Shown one piece after another: positions 34,576 to 43,881 of a DNA stretch of 64,000 bases. The notes under the pieces are model-generated. The model saw only the letters and a program-made list of their open reading frames with translations, searched no databases and was not told where the DNA came from. Numbering within the stretch: the first letter of the stretch is position 1; every line of letters starts with the position of its first letter. A program made the position numbers and the translations under genes. Location: contig JADZAN010000002.1 in the NCBI GenBank assembly GCA_020852815.1, positions 432,245 to 496,244 on the forward strand, given 5' to 3'. This DNA comes from Gemmatimonadaceae bacterium. Its GTDB lineage: Bacteria > Gemmatimonadota > Gemmatimonadetes > Gemmatimonadales > Gemmatimonadaceae.

Positions 34576-35343
34576 TCAGGTATTCGCGCCGCCAAAGTAG
34601 TGCTTGTCGACGGCCGTGCAGTACTTGGACATGCGCACCACCTGCAGTCCGCGCTCGCAGATTGCCTTGGTGAGCCAGATGGGGGCGCGATGGTCGTACT
34701 TGATCTCGAGGACGGTCACGCGCGGGTCGATCACCGACCGCCCTTCCTCGAAGGGGCGCACGAGCGAGAAGTCGCGGGGATGGTAGAGGATGCGACCGTC
34801 GAACGTGATGCGCAGCTCGGGGTCGAAACGGCCAAACAGGGCGCGCCGGCGATAGCGGATCGCCATCCGAGGCTCGAGGCGCAGTCGCTGGACCATCAGC
34901 GCCACCTCGGTCGCCACCTCGTCGCCTTGCACCTGCGACCAGTCCACGCGCACATCGCCCTCGCCAAACACCGCCTGCACCCGTTCCACCGGCCACTGGA
35001 TGCGCCGCTTGTGCAGCGTGCGGTCCTCACGACCCTTGATCTCGAGAAAGACGTCCGGGGCGTTGCCATACCGGCGAAAGCGCAGCTTCCGGCGGAACTT
35101 CACTCCCTCGATCTTCTCCCAGAACAGCGCCAGGTCGGGGGTATCCCAGTACACCGAGCTGATGGAGTACCCCCACTCCGGCGAATGCGGGTCGGGGCGC
35201 GTGTATGGCGCCAGGTCCGCCATCAGCCCCGGGACGTCCTTCGTCGCCACGAGGTATTTGACCTCGTACCGGTTCATCGTCTGGTGCAACGCCCCCGCCT
35301 TCACTCCGTCGCCGCGCGGGGCGCCTGGTGCGGTTGTCGCCAT
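34576..35343 (-). CDS. VTC-domain protein (triphosphate-tunnel fold, polyphosphate polymerase-like)
   Basis: A cytosolic domain protein of 255 residues. Tunnel residues typical of VTC are visible: NRYEVKYLV (E27, K29), FRRKLRFRRYG (83-92), LEIKGR (E101, K103), KRRIQW, AIRYRRRALFG, LRITFDGR, VLEIKY (E213, K215) and the terminal MSKY (K240). Eukaryotic VTC4 and related bacterial proteins make polyphosphate from ATP. Whether this one is catalytic is not proven, but the basic and acidic sets look complete. No membrane segment is present, so DUF4956 next door may provide membrane attachment. It lies 32 bases before the DUF4956 start. Confidence 0.87.
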   Translation of the reverse strand: MATTAPGAPRGDGVKAGALHQTMNRYEVKYLVATKDVPGLMADLAPYTRPDPHSPEWGYSISSVYWDTPDLALFWEKIEGVKFRRKLRFRRYGNAPDVFLEIKGREDRTLHKRRIQWPVERVQAVFGEGDVRVDWSQVQGDEVATEVALMVQRLRLEPRMAIRYRRRALFGRFDPELRITFDGRILYHPRDFSLVRPFEEGRSVIDPRVTVLEIKYDHRAPIWLTKAICERGLQVVRMSKYCTAVDKHYFGGANT

Positions 35344-35432
35344 GACAGTGCGCAAGGAATACTCTGAGAAACGGGGCGAGGCGTTAGGCGTGCCGCCCCG
35401 TCGACAAGCAAGACCGATGCCGCCGCCTGTCG

Positions 35433-37037
35433 TCAGGCCGGCTGCGCCGCCTCCGCTCCGCGAGCCCTGCGGGGCAGGGGGACGAGCCAGATGGCCGCCA
35501 CCAGCAGCGCCGCCAGGACAAACAGGGGGGTGGCGGTAAGACGACCGTCCCCCCACGGGAGGTACTGCGTCGTCATCTTGGACAGCGTGGTCACCACCGG
35601 GAGCGACACGCCGTCGCGCAGCACGCTCTCGATAGCCTGCACGACCCCCGCCTGGCTCCGCGTCATGGCCAGCGCCCAGTCGACGGCGAAGCCGGCAAGG
35701 AGCGCCACTGCCGAAACGGCGCGCGGCACCAGGCGCAGCACGTCGGCCGTGAGGAGAAAGAGGAAGGGGATCACCGGCATCAGGTAGCGGATCCCCGTCA
35801 CCCACTGCAGGCGCGTGTACTGCACCGCGCTGAAGAAGACGACGAAGGCCAGCGACATGGCAAGGCAGACGAGCGCCTCGCGCAGTGGCAGGAGTGTGGC
35901 GCGCCTGGCGTGATAGTACGGCCACGCCAGCGCGAGGAGCAGGAGCGGCGCAGAGGTGAACAGTCCGTAGCGCGGCTCGGCGAGGAGCATCCAGAGGAGG
36001 TCGGGCTGCGGTCCGCCGACCCCCTTGTAGCCCACCTCGATCCACGTGACGGGGGCCATCCAGTTCTGCGGCGGGAGGATGAAGTTCCCGAACGCGGCCC
36101 ACTGGTAGTACCAGAGCACCAGGATGGGCCCCAGCGCGCCGAGCGTGTACACCGCGCCGGCGGGGATCACCGCGCGCGCGCCACGATCGTCCCACGCCAG
36201 CCAGAGTGCGTACACGCCGAGCAGCCCGGTGGCCAGCGCGCCGCTGTAGTCGTTGAGGAAGCACGTCCCGCCCATGAGCCCGGCACCGAAGAGGCGGGCG
36301 TTCCACCCCCAACGACTCGTCGCGCGCCGGAGCGGATCCCACAGCACCGCGAAGCCCAGGAGGGCGAAGATCCCGATCGCCAGGTTCTGGTTCAGGTACG
36401 CGGTGCGAAAGAGGACGGGGGTGCAGAAGGCGTAGGCGAGCGAGAGCCACGTCGCCGATCGTTCGCGGATCCCCATCCCCAGCAGGAGTCGCAGGACTAT
36501 CACGACACTAAACGCCGAGAGCGGTGCCATGCACAGGACCTGCGTGATGAGCCCGATGAGACCGAAGCGCAGGTCGACGCCGAGTGCGCGCGCGCGCTGG
36601 TAGAACGCGATGCGCATCTGGCGGGGGTCGCGGTAGGCGGCGGTGTCGGCGCCGCTCGCCTTGCGCCTGGCGAGGTCACGCTCGACCACGCGGTCCACCA
36701 CCGGCTTGAGCAGGAGGTACGGCACCGCGGCGATCATCGAGATGCCGGGGTTCGCGCCATGGTGGACCCCGCCGTGCGGCGCCTCGGGCGGGTTCCTGAA
36801 GATGTCCGGGTGCATCCCGTAGTACTTCCCCAGGTCGAAGGAGCGGTCGTCGACCATGCTGGTGACGAGGAAGTGCTCGCGGACGAAGTCGGTGGCGAAG
36901 TGCAGCGAGAAGAGGACCCAGCAGGTGAAGAAGACGCGCCACTGCAGCGCGCGCGACGGGCGGCCGCGCGATGGACGGCCGCGCAACGGGACGGCGCGCG
37001 ACTCGGCGCCGGCCGTCGCGTCAGTCCTCGACGACAT
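35433..37037 (-). CDS. Polytopic membrane protein, possible GT39-like glycosyltransferase
   Basis: A membrane protein of 534 residues with about ten hydrophobic segments. The first long loop contains DDRSFDLGKYYGMHPDIFRN and GANPGISMIAAVPYLLL, a position where GT-C transferases carry acidic catalytic residues, but no family signature is decisive. An arginine-rich cytoplasmic N-terminus has a duplicated RGRPSR unit. ATG 37037 lies within the last codons of the UGM-like gene (17-bp overlap). After it comes an 89-bp gap, the longest inside this operon, so the VTC module may have its own start signal there. Confidence 0.75.
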   Translation of the reverse strand: MSSRTDATAGAESRAVPLRGRPSRGRPSRALQWRVFFTCWVLFSLHFATDFVREHFLVTSMVDDRSFDLGKYYGMHPDIFRNPPEAPHGGVHHGANPGISMIAAVPYLLLKPVVDRVVERDLARRKASGADTAAYRDPRQMRIAFYQRARALGVDLRFGLIGLITQVLCMAPLSAFSVVIVLRLLLGMGIRERSATWLSLAYAFCTPVLFRTAYLNQNLAIGIFALLGFAVLWDPLRRATSRWGWNARLFGAGLMGGTCFLNDYSGALATGLLGVYALWLAWDDRGARAVIPAGAVYTLGALGPILVLWYYQWAAFGNFILPPQNWMAPVTWIEVGYKGVGGPQPDLLWMLLAEPRYGLFTSAPLLLLALAWPYYHARRATLLPLREALVCLAMSLAFVVFFSAVQYTRLQWVTGIRYLMPVIPFLFLLTADVLRLVPRAVSAVALLAGFAVDWALAMTRSQAGVVQAIESVLRDGVSLPVVTTLSKMTTQYLPWGDGRLTATPLFVLAALLVAAIWLVPLPRRARGAEAAQPA

Positions 37038-38463
37038 GCGTCTCGAACTCCCTGCGCCAGGCGCGCCAGGCTACCGTATCGAATCCGTCGGGGCGCAGGC
37101 ACTCGGCGGCCGCATAGCCCATGCGCAGGGCGTGATGCGTGTTGTCGTGTGCAAAGAGTCCCTGGCGCCCGAAGGTGAGGAAGCGAGGGAGCGAGTCGGC
37201 CCAGCGGTCGAGTGCGCCAAAGTGCGTCTCGTATCCGGTGAGGTAGATCGGGTAGGCCTGGCGCAGGCGGCGGGTGAAGACGGCGATCGGCGGCCGCGCC
37301 AGCGGCAGCCCGACCGTCCCGAGGTCGGCGGCCACCAGCTCGCCTAACGACGCATCGTCCATCTGCCACACGTCGTCGTCTGCCTCGCACGGCAACTCGG
37401 CGCACAGCACCGTCCTCCCCGTGGGCGGCACGGCATCGCGGTAGTTCTTCGGTTCCGAGAGTCGCGTGATGCGCACCGCCGACTCGGGGAGGTAGTGCGC
37501 GTCGTACTCCGTGAACTGCTCCACGTCGAGCTGCAGGTAGACCAGGATCATCGCCCGGTACCGGATCGACGCGGCGGCCGCCGGGACCGACGCGGGGATC
37601 TCCCCCTGGTACGCCCGCGCCACCGCCGTGATCGGGATGGTCGACCAGAGGTAGTCGGCTTGCAGCTGCTCGGTCCCGCGGTCGTCGCGGGCGAGCACCG
37701 TCCAGGGGGCGCGCTCGGTGGCGGGCGGGATCACCTGCTCCACACGGTGCTGGTAGCGGACCGATGCCCCGCTCGCGGCGGCAGCGGTTGCGTAGGCCTC
37801 GCAGATCTGCCCGAACCCCTGGCGCGGATAGTAGAACTTCCCCGTCATGGGTTGCCTGAGTCCGGGGAGCGCCCCGAAGACCTTCCGCATCAACCCGCCG
37901 AACGACGAGGCCTTCACGCGGCGGCGCGCCTGCACGGACGACAGTTGCTCGGGATCGAGCCCCCAGATCTTGCGCGCATACGGGAAATAGAAGTCGCGAC
38001 AGATCGTCGGGCCTAACGAGTTCCAGAGCACGCCGGCAAAGTGGTCGGCTGGCGCTCCCGTCAGGTGCAAAGCCTTGCGCGCCATGTCGACGCTGGACGA
38101 GATCGCGAAGCCCTTGTCGAGGCGGAGCAGGAGGTCGGCGGGCTTGAGCGGGAAGTGGATCCACCGCCCGCGCAGGCGGATGCGCCCGTGCCGCGGGCGC
38201 ACCAGCAGGTCCTCACCCACCAGCGCCTTGATGTCGGCGAGGATGTCGGGGTCGCTCGCCGGGTGCAGGCGGTGCGACCCGAAGTCGAGGCGCTGGCCGC
38301 CAAAGTCGAAGCTCCCCGCGTTCCCCCCGGGAACGGCATGCTGCTCCAGCACGGTCGCCGAGCCTCGCCCCTGGCGTTGCAGCTGTAGCGCCGCCCCCAG
38401 CCCGGCGGGGCCGGCGCCGAGGATCAGGACGCGCGGGGCGGTCACCGGGCGAGTGTCAGGCAT
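37021..38463 (-). CDS. UDP-galactopyranose-mutase-like FAD protein
   Basis: A flavoprotein of 480 residues. The FAD-binding motif VLILGAGPAGLGAAL is at about residues 12-26, followed by EQHAVPGGNAGSF and FGSHRLHPASDPD. RQGFGQICEAYA and a C-terminal flavin-contact region (LFAHDNTHHALRMGYAAAE) complete the pattern of the UGM/protoporphyrinogen-oxidase-like amine oxidase group. True UGMs convert UDP-galactopyranose to the furanose; many relatives in polysaccharide loci have no known substrate. ATG 38463 overlaps the stop of the LPG-synthase-like gene. A second member lies at 51498. Confidence 0.82.
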   Translation of the reverse strand: MPDTRPVTAPRVLILGAGPAGLGAALQLQRQGRGSATVLEQHAVPGGNAGSFDFGGQRLDFGSHRLHPASDPDILADIKALVGEDLLVRPRHGRIRLRGRWIHFPLKPADLLLRLDKGFAISSSVDMARKALHLTGAPADHFAGVLWNSLGPTICRDFYFPYARKIWGLDPEQLSSVQARRRVKASSFGGLMRKVFGALPGLRQPMTGKFYYPRQGFGQICEAYATAAAASGASVRYQHRVEQVIPPATERAPWTVLARDDRGTEQLQADYLWSTIPITAVARAYQGEIPASVPAAAASIRYRAMILVYLQLDVEQFTEYDAHYLPESAVRITRLSEPKNYRDAVPPTGRTVLCAELPCEADDDVWQMDDASLGELVAADLGTVGLPLARPPIAVFTRRLRQAYPIYLTGYETHFGALDRWADSLPRFLTFGRQGLFAHDNTHHALRMGYAAAECLRPDGFDTVAWRAWRREFETHVVED

Positions 38464-39418
38464 TGGTGGGAGAGATCTCTGCGTTCGCGGCCACCGAGTC
38501 GGAACCGCCATTGGACGGGCGCAGCATCACCCACGTGGCCCCGCCAATCAGCCCGCCGCCAATGAGCACCGTTTGCCAGATGAGCGAGGCGGCCACTCCA
38601 GTCGCCATCGGGACCCCAAAGGGGAGCAGCAGGGCACCGAGCGATGCCTCTCGCACCGCCAGCCCCCCCAGCGAGATGGGGAGGAGTCCCGCCACCTTGG
38701 CCGCCGGCCAGGCGATGAGCCAGACCGAGAGGTCGACCCCGATCCCGATGGAGCGCCCGAGCGCCACGTTGAGCAGGACGAAGCCTCCCTGGATGACGAG
38801 CGACAGCGCGAGCGCCGTGGCCAGCGCCGACGGCGTCTTCCATGAGTGTCGTAGCGCCACGAGCAGGCGCCCGATGGGGCGGCGGAACTTCTTCGGCCAT
38901 CGCGCGAGCGGGCGCTGCAGGACAAAGGGGAGCCCGGCCATCGCGAGGACCGCACCCACGACGACCACGACGGTAATCACCTGCCCCCACAGCCCCGGGA
39001 GCTGGTCGGTCGACAGGAGGAGCCCCAGCGCGAGGAGGATCCCCAGCGCCAGGATGTCGGAGAGGCGATCGGTCACCCCGCCTAACGTCACGGCCGCCGG
39101 GTTGCGCGTGATGCGGGACGCCATCGTCAGGCGCAAGATGTCGCCGCCAACGATCGTGGGCAGGCACAGGTTGGTGAACAGCCCCGCACCGTAGCACATG
39201 ATCGCGTCGCGGAAGCCCAGGCGCGCCCGTCCGGCGTTCACCACCGTGCGCCACTTCACCACGCCAAGCAGGTGCCCTCCCACGAAGCCGGCCAGGAGCC
39301 CCAGCCAGGTGCGCAGCGAGAGGCGACGAAACGCCTCCTCGAGCTGTGACCACGGCAGGATCCAGAAGAGAAGCGCGAGGAGCCCGACGCTGACGATGGC
39401 CTTGGTCCGCCCCGTCAT
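38456..39418 (-). CDS. Lysylphosphatidylglycerol-synthase-TM-type membrane protein (UPF0104)
   Basis: An inner-membrane protein of 320 residues with about eight hydrophobic segments. The blocks NLCLPTIVGGDILRLTMASR and GLLPISLGGLAVREASLG are the conserved family landmarks. In MprF this domain flips aminoacylated lipids; free-standing copies are common beside DPM-like GT2 enzymes in glycan clusters and may handle lipid-linked sugars. Here it is directly coupled (ATGA at 39415-39418) to a DPM-like GT2, which supports that idea. No aminoacyl-transferase domain is attached. Confidence 0.87.
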   Translation of the reverse strand: MTGRTKAIVSVGLLALLFWILPWSQLEEAFRRLSLRTWLGLLAGFVGGHLLGVVKWRTVVNAGRARLGFRDAIMCYGAGLFTNLCLPTIVGGDILRLTMASRITRNPAAVTLGGVTDRLSDILALGILLALGLLLSTDQLPGLWGQVITVVVVVGAVLAMAGLPFVLQRPLARWPKKFRRPIGRLLVALRHSWKTPSALATALALSLVIQGGFVLLNVALGRSIGIGVDLSVWLIAWPAAKVAGLLPISLGGLAVREASLGALLLPFGVPMATGVAASLIWQTVLIGGGLIGGATWVMLRPSNGGSDSVAANAEISPTNA

Positions 39419-40395
39419 CGCTTCTGCGACATGCGCTGGTTCTGGTCCGCGAGGAGCCCCACCGCCCAGACCAGCATTGCCCCCAGGAACGCGAGGACCG
39501 CGCTCTCCGAGAGATTGTCCTTGTAGATGTCGTAGGCCAGCTTGCCCAGCCCCGCCACGAACATCGCCGCCCCCACGGGCAGGAAGACCTTGAGCGGGTT
39601 GAAGTAGACGATCGTGCGCACGATCAGCAGCGTGAAGTCGTACGCATGGCGCGCCCTGATTTTCGAGTTGCCGAGCCGCGCCGCGTAGTCGATCGGGACA
39701 TACTCCATCGCGTGCCCGTTGCAGGCACACGAGAGCGTGATGGTCGTCGTGAACGAGAAGCCCTGCGGAAGGAGGAACTCGTACTTCTCCACCAGCTTCT
39801 TGCGCATGAGGCGCAATCCCGAGTTGATGTCGACCAGGTCGCGCTCTGCCAGGTAGCTCGCCAGCTTCTTGAGGAACCACTTGGCCGGACGGCGCTCCCA
39901 CGGAATGCTCACCTCGGCACCCACCCGTGCGCCGACCACCATGTCGTTGGCCTCGGCGCGCGCCAGGATCCCCGGGATCGCCGCGACCGGATACGTCCCA
40001 TCGGCGTCGGTGATGAGGATCCAGTCGTACTGCGCGTGACGGATCCCGAGCTTGAGCGCCGCGCCGTACCCCTGGTTGCGCACCCGGCGCAGCACGCGCG
40101 CCGACGTCGTGGCCGCGTTCTGCGACGTGTCGTCCTTCGAGCCGTCGTCGACGACGATGATCTCGTAGGTCCACCCGGTGTCCTTCATCACCTCGTCGAC
40201 GTCGCGTATCTGCTGCGCGACGTGCGGCCCCTCGTTGTACGCCGGGATCACGACCGAGACCTGGCGCGCGGCGGCGGGGAACGAGGTGTCGACGATCTCG
40301 ACCACGGATCCGTGTGCCCCGACCGTCGCGGTGGGGCTCGGCGACGGCGGCCGATGCGTGGGACTGGTGGTTTCCTGCAAGGCGTGATCAGGCAC
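39415..40395 (-). CDS. GT2 glycosyltransferase, dolichyl-phosphate-mannose-synthase-like
   Basis: A membrane-attached transferase of 326 residues that would load a sugar onto a polyprenyl phosphate. The GT-A domain has VSVVIPAYNEGPHVAQQI, EIIVVDDGSKDDT and the metal-binding DADGTYP, then a conserved INSGLRLMRKKLVEKYEFLL segment. Two C-terminal hydrophobic segments anchor it. GTG 40395 overlaps the stop of the GT39-like gene. The product, a lipid-linked sugar, is the substrate class used by GT39 enzymes such as its upstream neighbour. Confidence 0.88.
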   Translation of the reverse strand: MPDHALQETTSPTHRPPSPSPTATVGAHGSVVEIVDTSFPAAARQVSVVIPAYNEGPHVAQQIRDVDEVMKDTGWTYEIIVVDDGSKDDTSQNAATTSARVLRRVRNQGYGAALKLGIRHAQYDWILITDADGTYPVAAIPGILARAEANDMVVGARVGAEVSIPWERRPAKWFLKKLASYLAERDLVDINSGLRLMRKKLVEKYEFLLPQGFSFTTTITLSCACNGHAMEYVPIDYAARLGNSKIRARHAYDFTLLIVRTIVYFNPLKVFLPVGAAMFVAGLGKLAYDIYKDNLSESAVLAFLGAMLVWAVGLLADQNQRMSQKR

Positions 40396-42130
40396 GTGAC
40401 TTGTTCCGCACGAGAACGACGATGTCTCCACCGCCCACACTCCCCGAAAAGACGGCCGCCGTGTCATAGCGGCCGCGCAGCCAGTCGGCCACGTCGGGTT
40501 GGCGCGCCTCGAACAGCACCGGGAAGGTGACGACCACCCAGGTGCGCGCGTGCGCGGCCTCCACTTGCTGCAATTCGTCCAGCCGGTCCAGCGAATCGGC
40601 GGCGACGCCGAGGTACTTGCGGATCGGTTCATCCGTCACGCCTAACGTGACGACCGCGTCCCGCTCCCCCCGCGACGAGCGCAGGAAGTTGGCGGCCGCA
40701 ACGAAATCCTGCTTGGGCCCCCACGCGCGTGGCACGGTGAGCGCGCTGGCCACCACCACGAGCGACGCCCCCACGGCCGCCATCCGGCGGGCCGTGGGCG
40801 CGTCCCATCGCCACACCTTCGCACCGATCCACTCCACCAATGCAAAGCCGCCACGCATGCCCAGCATCACGGCAAAGCCGGCGGCAAAGAAGAAGAAGCG
40901 TGGCCACAGGTTGTGCCGCGTGGCCATCATCACCCCGATCGTCGTGACCATCGGCATGACGATCAGGGCCAGCAGCAACCGCTGGTCCCGCAGGTACGAC
41001 CAAACCCCGGCAGCCAGAACGCCCGCGGCGAGTACGACCGCCACCACACCCCCCGGGATCCCGGCCGCGAGTCGCGCCACCATCTCGGTCACGAACCAGA
41101 GCGGATTCTTCCATGCGATGGACGCGGGAGCACGCCCTGGCGCCACGGGAACGGTCGGCGCGGCATGGAGGATCACGTCCGGGAGCTGCGGCAGGACGGG
41201 GGCGTACAGCAGGATGGAGCAGAGCCCGGCAAGCGCGATCGCCCCCAGGGCGGGGACCACCACGTCGCGCGTCGCGGCGCCGCGTTCCAGTCCCAGCATC
41301 CTCGGCGCCGCGAGCGCGCCGAGGAGGATGACGGCGTGCCCCAGGGCGATCAGCGCCCCGGTAAGGTGGACCCACGTGGCCAGTCCCATGCTGATGGCGT
41401 ACACCCACGCCCAGCGTCGCACGCTCCCCTCGCGGCGCACCAGTCGCCACAGCGCGAGCGTGGCGACGAGCGAGAGGGCGAGCAGCCCGGTGTAGCCGCG
41501 CGCGTTCTGCGAGAACCAGACATGGTGCATCGAGGCGGCGAGGAGCGCGGCCCCCAGGAAAGCCTCCGCGCGCGACGCCACGCGCCGGGCCAGCACATAC
41601 AAGGCGGCAACGCTCGCCACCCCCAGCAGCACGGCCGGCAGCCGCAACGCGCTCGGCGAGTCGCCGAACACCGCAATCGACATTTGGGCCAGGAGGGTGT
41701 ACAGCGGGTGCTGGTTCTGCGAGTCGTACACCACGAACGTCTCCACCATCGGGCGGCGGACATACGTGAGCAGCGTCGAGATCTCGTCGATCCAGAGGCC
41801 GCCATCGAGTCGCACCAGGCGCAGCGCGAGCGCCACGATGAGGAGCCCGCCGAGTGCCAGTCGCTCCGCACGTGGCCATGGCGCCTCGTCGCGCGCGGTT
41901 TGCGGGTGGCGTTCGCCGTCGCGCGCGCACAGTCGGTCGAGCACGACCGCTCCCACGCCGAACAGCAGCAGCGCTCCCTTGAGCACCCAGGCGCCGAGTT
42001 GCAGCTGCTGGGGGGTTGGTTCCGGCGCCAGGCCGGCCAGTGTCGTCGGGGAGACGAGCGCGAGGAGCGTTGCGGCTGCGAGCACCCACCAGCCGGCCGA
42101 CAGTCGCCGCGGCGCCGGGGTGAGCGTCAC
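40388..42130 (-). CDS. GT39/ArnT-like membrane glycosyltransferase
   Basis: A polytopic protein of 580 residues, probably using a polyprenyl-phosphate sugar to glycosylate a periplasmic acceptor. The first periplasmic loop contains RLDGGLWIDEISTLLTYV; the Asp-Glu pair matches the catalytic acidic residues of the GT39 family. The QNQHPLYTLLAQ segment (the H-P-P-like element) follows, then about ten more hydrophobic segments and a 150-residue soluble C-terminal region. GTG 42130 overlaps the stop of the dehydratase gene (GTGA). Acceptor unknown. Confidence 0.85.
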   Translation of the reverse strand: MTLTPAPRRLSAGWWVLAAATLLALVSPTTLAGLAPEPTPQQLQLGAWVLKGALLLFGVGAVVLDRLCARDGERHPQTARDEAPWPRAERLALGGLLIVALALRLVRLDGGLWIDEISTLLTYVRRPMVETFVVYDSQNQHPLYTLLAQMSIAVFGDSPSALRLPAVLLGVASVAALYVLARRVASRAEAFLGAALLAASMHHVWFSQNARGYTGLLALSLVATLALWRLVRREGSVRRWAWVYAISMGLATWVHLTGALIALGHAVILLGALAAPRMLGLERGAATRDVVVPALGAIALAGLCSILLYAPVLPQLPDVILHAAPTVPVAPGRAPASIAWKNPLWFVTEMVARLAAGIPGGVVAVVLAAGVLAAGVWSYLRDQRLLLALIVMPMVTTIGVMMATRHNLWPRFFFFAAGFAVMLGMRGGFALVEWIGAKVWRWDAPTARRMAAVGASLVVVASALTVPRAWGPKQDFVAAANFLRSSRGERDAVVTLGVTDEPIRKYLGVAADSLDRLDELQQVEAAHARTWVVVTFPVLFEARQPDVADWLRGRYDTAAVFSGSVGGGDIVVLVRNKSRA

Positions 42131-43110
42131 GACTCGCGACGCTCGACGTAGTCGCCGTACCAGGCGACCGTCTCGCGCAGCGCCGCGTCCAGCGTCCAGT
42201 GCGGCGCCCACTGCATGCGCGCGCGCGCCTTGGCGCAGTCCAGGTACTGGCGCGAGATCTCGTTGGTGGCCTGGTTCAGGATCGTCAGCGGCAAGTCCTC
42301 GCGCCCCATCACGCGCAGGATCTCCCCCGCCATCTGCGTGACCGAGAGCGGCGTCTCCGTCCCGAAGTTGAAGGCCTCGCCGATGAAACCCTCCTCCGGG
42401 ACGCGCTCGGCCAGCTGCAGGTACGCCTCCACCGCGTCGCGCACGAAGAAGTAGTCGCGCACGAACGTCCCGTCGCTGCGAATCACCGGCGACTCGCCCT
42501 TGAGCGCGGCGCGGATCGTCCCGGGCACCAGGCGGTTCCAGTTGAGGTCACCGCCGCCGTACAGGTTGCCGCACCGCGTCACCGCCACGGGAAGGCGGTA
42601 CGAGTGGAAGTACGACAGCGTGATGAGGTCGGCGCACGACTTGGAGACGTCGTACGGGAAGCGCCCGATGAGCGGCGCATCCTCGGTGTAGGGCAGGGTG
42701 GGGTGCTCGCCGTACGCCTTGTCGCTCGACGCCACCACGATGCGCTGCACGCGCCCCGCCAGCTGCCGCGCCGCCTCGAGCAGGACCCACGTCCCCTTGA
42801 TGTTCGCCTCGAACGTGGACAGCGGCGAGCGCGACGCCGTTCCAACGATCGTCTGCGCCCCGAGGTGAAAGACGGAATCGACCTCGTACTCGTTGAGGGC
42901 GCGCAACACCGTCTCGTAGTCCTCGAGCTCGCCGCGCACCACGCGGCACTTGCCGAGCGTTCCTGACGTCACCGCCTCGCTGTCGGCCACCCAGTCGCGC
43001 ACCAGGCACACCACCGACGCCCTGCGACGCAGCAGCTCGCTCACCAGGTGCGAGCCCAGCAACCCCGTGGCTCCGGTCACCAGCACACGGCGCTCGTTCC
43101 AGAAAGTCAT
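42127..43110 (-). CDS. rfbG: CDP-glucose 4,6-dehydratase-like SDR enzyme
   Basis: A nucleotide-sugar dehydratase of 327 residues. It carries TGATGLLGSHL from residue 12, SSDKAYG, YDVSKSCAD (YxxxK) and the loop TRCGNLYGGGDLNWNRLVPG. These fit CDP-glucose or related 4,6-dehydratases; the gene next to it encodes the matching cytidylyltransferase, so CDP-glucose is the expected substrate. It is somewhat shorter than classical RfbG. The ATG overlaps the RfbF stop (ATGA at 43107-43110). The product would be CDP-4-keto-6-deoxyglucose, the entry point to dideoxy and branched sugars. A RfbH-type 3-dehydrase is not seen in the window. Confidence 0.85.
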   Translation of the reverse strand: MTFWNERRVLVTGATGLLGSHLVSELLRRRASVVCLVRDWVADSEAVTSGTLGKCRVVRGELEDYETVLRALNEYEVDSVFHLGAQTIVGTASRSPLSTFEANIKGTWVLLEAARQLAGRVQRIVVASSDKAYGEHPTLPYTEDAPLIGRFPYDVSKSCADLITLSYFHSYRLPVAVTRCGNLYGGGDLNWNRLVPGTIRAALKGESPVIRSDGTFVRDYFFVRDAVEAYLQLAERVPEEGFIGEAFNFGTETPLSVTQMAGEILRVMGREDLPLTILNQATNEISRQYLDCAKARARMQWAPHWTLDAALRETVAWYGDYVERRES

Positions 43111-43877
43111 GTCCAGTTCTTCCAGGGCGCCTGTCCGCTCGCCCACAGTGATTCCAGCAGGTCGCGCTCCCGCACGGTATCCATCGGCTGGAAGAAGCCC
43201 CCGTGCTTGAACGCCATGAGCTGACCGTCCTCGGCGAGCCGCTCCAGCGGTTCGCGTTCGAGCACCGTCTCGTCGTCCACCAGGTAGTCCAGGACCCTCG
43301 GCTCGAGGACAAAGAAGCCGCCGTTGATCCACCCGCCCTCGGCCTGCGGCTTCTCCGTGAAGGCATGCACCCGGTCGCCGTCGAGCGAGAGCCCGCCAAA
43401 GCGCGCCGGCGGACGCACCGCCGTCACTGTTGCCAGTTTGCCATGCGACTGGTGAAAGGCCAGGAGCTGGCGCACGTCGACGTTGGACAAACCGTCGCCG
43501 TATGTGCAGAAGAAGCGCTCGCCGTCCAGGAAACGGTGCAGGCGCTTGAGTCGCCCGCCGGTCATCGTCTCCAGCCCCGTGTCGACCAACCCGACCTTCC
43601 AGTCCAGGCGCGATCCGTTCACGACGTCGACGGACCCGTTCGAGAGGTCGACGAAGAAGTCGCTCTCGCGCAGCGCGAAGTCGCGGAAGTACTGCTTGAT
43701 GAACTCGCCCTTGTAGCCGCACGCCACCAGGAAGTCCTTGTGTCCTGCTGCGGCGAAGTAGTGCATCAGGTGCCAGAGGATCGGGCGCCCCCCGATCTCC
43801 ACCATCGGCTTGGGACGCGCCGTCGTCTCCTCGGACAGCCGCGTCCCCTTGCCACCGGCCAGAATCACGACGCGCAT
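43107..43877 (-). CDS. rfbF: Glucose-1-phosphate cytidylyltransferase
   Basis: A cytosolic nucleotidyltransferase of 256 residues making CDP-glucose. It starts MRVVILAGGKGTRLSEETTA and continues RPKPMVEIGGRPILWHLMHY, the activation and sugar-binding signatures of RfbF. TYGDGLSNVDV supplies the metal-binding Asp, and FEKPQ-type FTEKPQAEGGWINGGFFV is also present. Length is normal. Four bases separate it from the methyltransferase gene upstream and its stop overlaps the dehydratase start. Confidence 0.93.
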   Translation of the reverse strand: MRVVILAGGKGTRLSEETTARPKPMVEIGGRPILWHLMHYFAAAGHKDFLVACGYKGEFIKQYFRDFALRESDFFVDLSNGSVDVVNGSRLDWKVGLVDTGLETMTGGRLKRLHRFLDGERFFCTYGDGLSNVDVRQLLAFHQSHGKLATVTAVRPPARFGGLSLDGDRVHAFTEKPQAEGGWINGGFFVLEPRVLDYLVDDETVLEREPLERLAEDGQLMAFKHGGFFQPMDTVRERDLLESLWASGQAPWKNWT

Positions 43878-43881
43878 GGGG

